A DNA stretch of 7,378 bases from CAVRTJ01 sp046704825 (GTDB lineage Bacteria > Acidobacteriota > UBA4820 > DSQY01): contig JBJKRE010000175.1 in assembly GCA_046704825.1 (NCBI GenBank), positions 1-7,378 on the forward strand. The letters run 5' to 3'. The notes below the pieces were generated by a model, which was given only the letters and a program-made list of their open reading frames with translations, made no database searches and was not told the DNA's origin. The translations under genes were made by a program, and so were the position numbers. This document shows positions 5,303 to 7,378 of the stretch, piece by piece; the first letter of the stretch is position 1, and each line of letters starts with the position of its first letter.

Positions 5303-7061
5303 CGCCGGTCTCCTTAACGTCGAAATCGAGTTCGATGGCTCCTTCCACGAGCTGGTCCTGGTTCTCGACTCCGGTCCAGACGAGCCCGTAAGGGCCGGCG
5401 TCCGTGGCCTCCGCCATGGGCTGTGCGCCCAGGACGGCACCGATAGACGGGGGCAGCCCGCCGATCCGCCGGTTCTTCAGGATGAGGGCCTGGCCCGTGC
5501 TCAGCACGGCCGCGACGAGCGCACGGTTCGTGGGAACCTTCTTCAGAAACGCGAGGTAGCCGGCGCCCGTGCTCGGCCGCGACGGGTTCGCGGCGGTGAG
5601 CGTCTTGAGCAGCTGAAAGGCGCCCCCCGCCATGAGCGCGTAGTGCCCCGGCTGGAGCCCGTCGGTGGGAACCGAGAGGGACACGGTCCTGGCGGCGCCC
5701 TGGTAGTCCTTGAGCCGGACGTGAAGCCGGAGGGGGGCACCCGGCCGCACCGCGGCGCGGTCGAGCCAGGCCGTGTCCACCGAATAGGCGTCCTGTCCGG
5801 GGCTGGTGGTGACGGTCAGGCTGATGCGCCGTATGGGCACGGCCTGTTCGGGGTTGTTGAGCAGGAGGTTGACCGCGTCCGAAATGTACTCGGAGGCTGA
5901 CGAGAGGGCCTGGGCGCCGGTGAAGGCCTGGTCCTGCAGCCGGATTTTCGGGCCGTTCTCCGGGACCAGCGTGAAGTCCGAGAGGAGGACGTTCTTGGCC
6001 TCGACCGTATCTTCCAGCGTACTCCACAGGGAGGCCAGGGCCCCGTTCACCAGGAACGGTGTCAGCTGGTTCTGTCTCACCACGCTGAATCGGTAGGTGC
6101 GGTCGGCCAGCCCCGGGCCCCTGAAGGTCAGGGCTACGGGCAGCGTGTCGGCTCGCGTACCGAACCGTCCGAACACGCCCGTGCTCCGGTCTTCCACCAC
6201 CAGGCCTAGGGGCCCCTCCGGGGCGCAGAGCTTGAAACCCCGCTGGTAGCTGGCCACGGGCGTCACGACCCGGGCGCCCACCACGGGCATCTCCACGGAC
6301 CCTAGGTTGAGGAACGGGTGGCCGAAGGCCAGGAAGCTGCCGCCCTTGACCCAGGAAACCGTGCCAAAAGCGGTGAACTGGACGTCACCGGACACGAGCT
6401 GTACACCGATCATGCCGCCGGGGCCCGGCGGCGCCGAGAAGCTTGCCTCCGAGTCCGCGCCTCCGCCGCCCTCAGGGCGCGAGGACCACGCGAATCCGAG
6501 GTCGGCCAACCGTCGGGACATGCTCTCGTCGTCGAAGGAAGGGGGCGGCGGGGCGGAGGTCGCGGGGAAGAGGGTGAACGGGGCATGGTCTGCGGTCAGG
6601 CCGGTTGCGAAGTCCGACTCCGTGGCGGGCCGGACGCCTTCAGGAATCCCGCGGCTGCCCAGGGCCCGGGTTCGGACGGAGAGAAGGTCCTCGGCGGGCG
6701 TGAGCCCGCAGAGAGGCTCCTTCGAGTAGGCCCACGAATAGGCCACCACGCCGAGAAGACGCTTTCCTATGTAGACCGGGCTTCCGCTCATGGCGGCGAG
6801 CACGCCGGTCCTGGACACCTGAGGGCCCTTCAGCTCGCAGATGATCATGCGGGGCTGGGCGGCGCCCTGATCGACGGTGCCGAGCACGTCGGCGGTGAAG
6901 GTGGTGACGGTGTGGCCGGACATGACCGTGAAGCCGGTGCCGACCATCCCCCTGTGGACCTGGGAAAAGGGGATGGGCACGGGATCGGGCGGGGGCATCT
7001 GCGCGGCCGCCGCAGACAGGACGAACAACAGACCCAAGATGACGATCGTGAACCTTCGCAT
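5289..7061 (-). CDS. Secreted SpoIVB/S55-like serine peptidase domain protein
   Basis: This is a 590-residue protein. The start is the ATG at 7061-7059, with GGGAGG 4 nt upstream. It encodes a clear signal peptide, MRRFTIVILGLLFVLSAAAA, with probable cleavage near Q21. An in-frame ATG at 7094 would add 11 residues and has no ribosome binding site. Residues 38-130 resemble the Ser half of an S55 domain (GMVGTGFTV, then TGVLAAMSGSPVYIGKRLLG), with S92 the likely nucleophile. A Pro/Gly-rich variable stretch covers about 165-215. Residues 217-330 resemble the His half: FGTVSWVKGGSFLAFGHPFLNLG with H248, then DRSTGVFGRFG. The C-terminal 250 residues have no motif I recognise. SpoIVB of Bacillus activates sporulation processing, but nothing here suggests sporulation; this is probably a periplasmic or extracellular protease or protease-derived protein. 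The usual catalytic Asp is not evident, so activity is uncertain. It is the first gene of a probable operon with the propeller protein. Confidence 0.87.
   Translation of the reverse strand: MRRFTIVILGLLFVLSAAAAQMPPPDPVPIPFSQVHRGMVGTGFTVMSGHTVTTFTADVLGTVDQGAAQPRMIICELKGPQVSRTGVLAAMSGSPVYIGKRLLGVVAYSWAYSKEPLCGLTPAEDLLSVRTRALGSRGIPEGVRPATESDFATGLTADHAPFTLFPATSAPPPPSFDDESMSRRLADLGFAWSSRPEGGGGADSEASFSAPPGPGGMIGVQLVSGDVQFTAFGTVSWVKGGSFLAFGHPFLNLGSVEMPVVGARVVTPVASYQRGFKLCAPEGPLGLVVEDRSTGVFGRFGTRADTLPVALTFRGPGLADRTYRFSVVRQNQLTPFLVNGALASLWSTLEDTVEAKNVLLSDFTLVPENGPKIRLQDQAFTGAQALSSASEYISDAVNLLLNNPEQAVPIRRISLTVTTSPGQDAYSVDTAWLDRAAVRPGAPLRLHVRLKDYQGAARTVSLSVPTDGLQPGHYALMAGGAFQLLKTLTAANPSRPSTGAGYLAFLKKVPTNRALVAAVLSTGQALILKNRRIGGLPPSIGAVLGAQPMAEATDAGPYGLVWTGVENQDQLVEGAIELDFDVKETGDEAR
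5310..5315 (-). promoter_or_regulatory. Ribosome binding site for the propeller protein
   Basis: AAGGAG on the minus strand lies 7 nt before the ATG at 5302-5300, inside the 3' end of the S55-like gene. It decides the start in favour of the signal-peptide methionine and supports coupled translation of the two genes. Confidence 0.75.
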
Positions 7062-7065
7062 GAAA

Positions 7066-7071
7066 CCTCCC
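7066..7071 (-). promoter_or_regulatory. Ribosome binding site for the S55-like gene
   Basis: GGGAGG on the minus strand lies 4 nt (TTTC) before the ATG at 7061-7059. It supports this start over the in-frame ATG at 7094. A TATGAT at 7090-7095 (minus) could be a -10 element giving a very short leader, but no convincing -35 lies 16-18 nt upstream of it. Confidence 0.6.
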
Positions 7072-7269
7072 GCGTAATAAAGACCAGTCATCATACCATC
7101 CGCCGGACGGCGCCGTGTACCGGACGCGGATGCCCGGGGCCTGCCAGGCTACTCGCGGGAAGGCGGATCACCTGCGCAGAGCGGGACAACAGGGGATCCC
7201 CCCGCCTGATTCCCGCATCGGGTGGCAGCGGAGGGGCGGTCGCCGGCGAGCCGGAGAGCCCTGGCCTCC

Positions 7270-7292
7270 CGGCCCGGCCGGGGGCCGGGCCG
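7270..7292. repeat. Perfect 10-bp inverted repeat with a 3-nt loop
   Basis: CGGCCCGGCC at 7270-7279 pairs exactly with GGCCGGGCCG at 7283-7292 around a GGG loop. It contains only G and C and would fold very stably on either strand. No T-tract follows on either side, so a standard intrinsic terminator is unlikely. It lies between the two putative divergent starts (7061 - and 7362 +). Confidence 0.6.
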
Positions 7293-7361
7293 AACGCACC
7301 ACACCCGTCACAATGCGGGAGATATAACAAAAACAGACGGGCCCTTTCGTGGGGGTGAACA

Positions 7362-7378
7362 ATGACGCCCCCGGGCCA
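7362..7378 (+). CDS. Possible start of a divergent gene, truncated by the right edge
   Basis: An ATG at 7362 is preceded by a GGGGGTG tract (7351-7357), at acceptable Shine-Dalgarno spacing, and by a TATAAC box 33 nt upstream. Only five full codons (Met-Thr-Pro-Pro-Gly) are visible, so no product can be named. The call rests on signals alone and could be chance. Confidence 0.22.

Larger units (their letters stand above)
7062..7361. other. Non-coding intergenic region with two hairpins and promoter-like elements
   Basis: I see no supportable gene in these 300 bases. One minus frame is open from the right edge to a TGA at 7093-7091, but its Pro/Gly/Arg-rich product and mixed third-position use look like non-coding GC-rich DNA. 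The region holds an interrupted stem between 7155-7166 and 7202-7216, and a perfect 10-bp stem with a 3-nt loop at 7270-7292. An A/T-richer patch at 7321-7335 contains TATAAC (7323-7328, +), a possible -10 for a rightward gene starting at 7362. TATGAT (7090-7095, -) is a possible -10 for the S55-like gene. Neither has a good -35. Confidence 0.6.

Noticed and set aside
5303..5440. 46-residue N-terminal extension of the propeller protein
   Set aside because: The extension has no ribosome binding site, is Ser/Arg/Pro-rich, and overlaps the S55-like gene; the internal Met has both AAGGAG and a clean signal peptide.
7091..7378. Minus-strand frame open from the right edge, ending 29 nt before the S55-like start, with a CDGCG segment
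   Set aside because: The spacing fits an upstream operon gene, but third codon positions are mixed, a TTA codon is present, the product is low-complexity Pro/Gly/Arg, and there is no recognisable domain. Sequence to the right would settle it.
1..7378. CRISPR array, tRNA, rRNA, transposase or insertion-sequence ends
   Set aside because: I saw no regularly spaced repeats, no cloverleaf or conserved rRNA segment, no transposase motif and no terminal inverted repeats with target duplications.

Overview
The window is GC-rich (roughly two thirds G+C by eye). It carries one edge-truncated gene on the + strand and three complete genes on the - strand. The gene content suggests a deep-branching Gram-negative bacterium of the Acidobacteriota type: a large secreted protein with SpoIVB/S55 peptidase motifs, a secreted beta-propeller/Ig-like protein, and an M1 aminopeptidase fused to HEAT repeats. 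This assignment is an inference from recalled family distributions. There is no rRNA, tRNA or marker gene to confirm it.

Layout, left to right. At 2-592 (+) is the C-terminal part of a class I SAM-dependent methyltransferase whose SAM-binding start lies outside the window. Its end overlaps by 31 nt, tail to tail, the M1-family zinc aminopeptidase gene (562-3183, -). About 100 nt further is a GC-rich hairpin (3210-3256), and then a secreted protein with a probable seven-bladed beta-propeller followed by Ig-like domains (3287-5302, -). That gene starts inside the last codons of a secreted S55-like protein (5289-7061, -), with a 14-nt overlap and its own ribosome binding site. The last 300 nt (7062-7361) appear non-coding. 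They contain two strong hairpins and promoter-like elements, and a possible divergent + strand gene starts at 7362 and leaves the window.

How the genes may work together. The S55-like and propeller genes are almost certainly translationally coupled, and both encode signal peptides, so the two products probably act together outside the cytoplasm. The M1 aminopeptidase lies downstream on the same strand and could be a third cistron, although the hairpin in the gap may separate it. The methyltransferase is convergent and probably unrelated. The most interesting point is the S55-like protein: its Ser motif (MSGSP) comes before its His motif (FGHPF), the reverse of SpoIVB as I recall it. The flanking similarities suggest a circular permutation of the domain, with the catalytic Asp not evident. 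I found no mobile element, CRISPR array, or clearly new multi-gene system.
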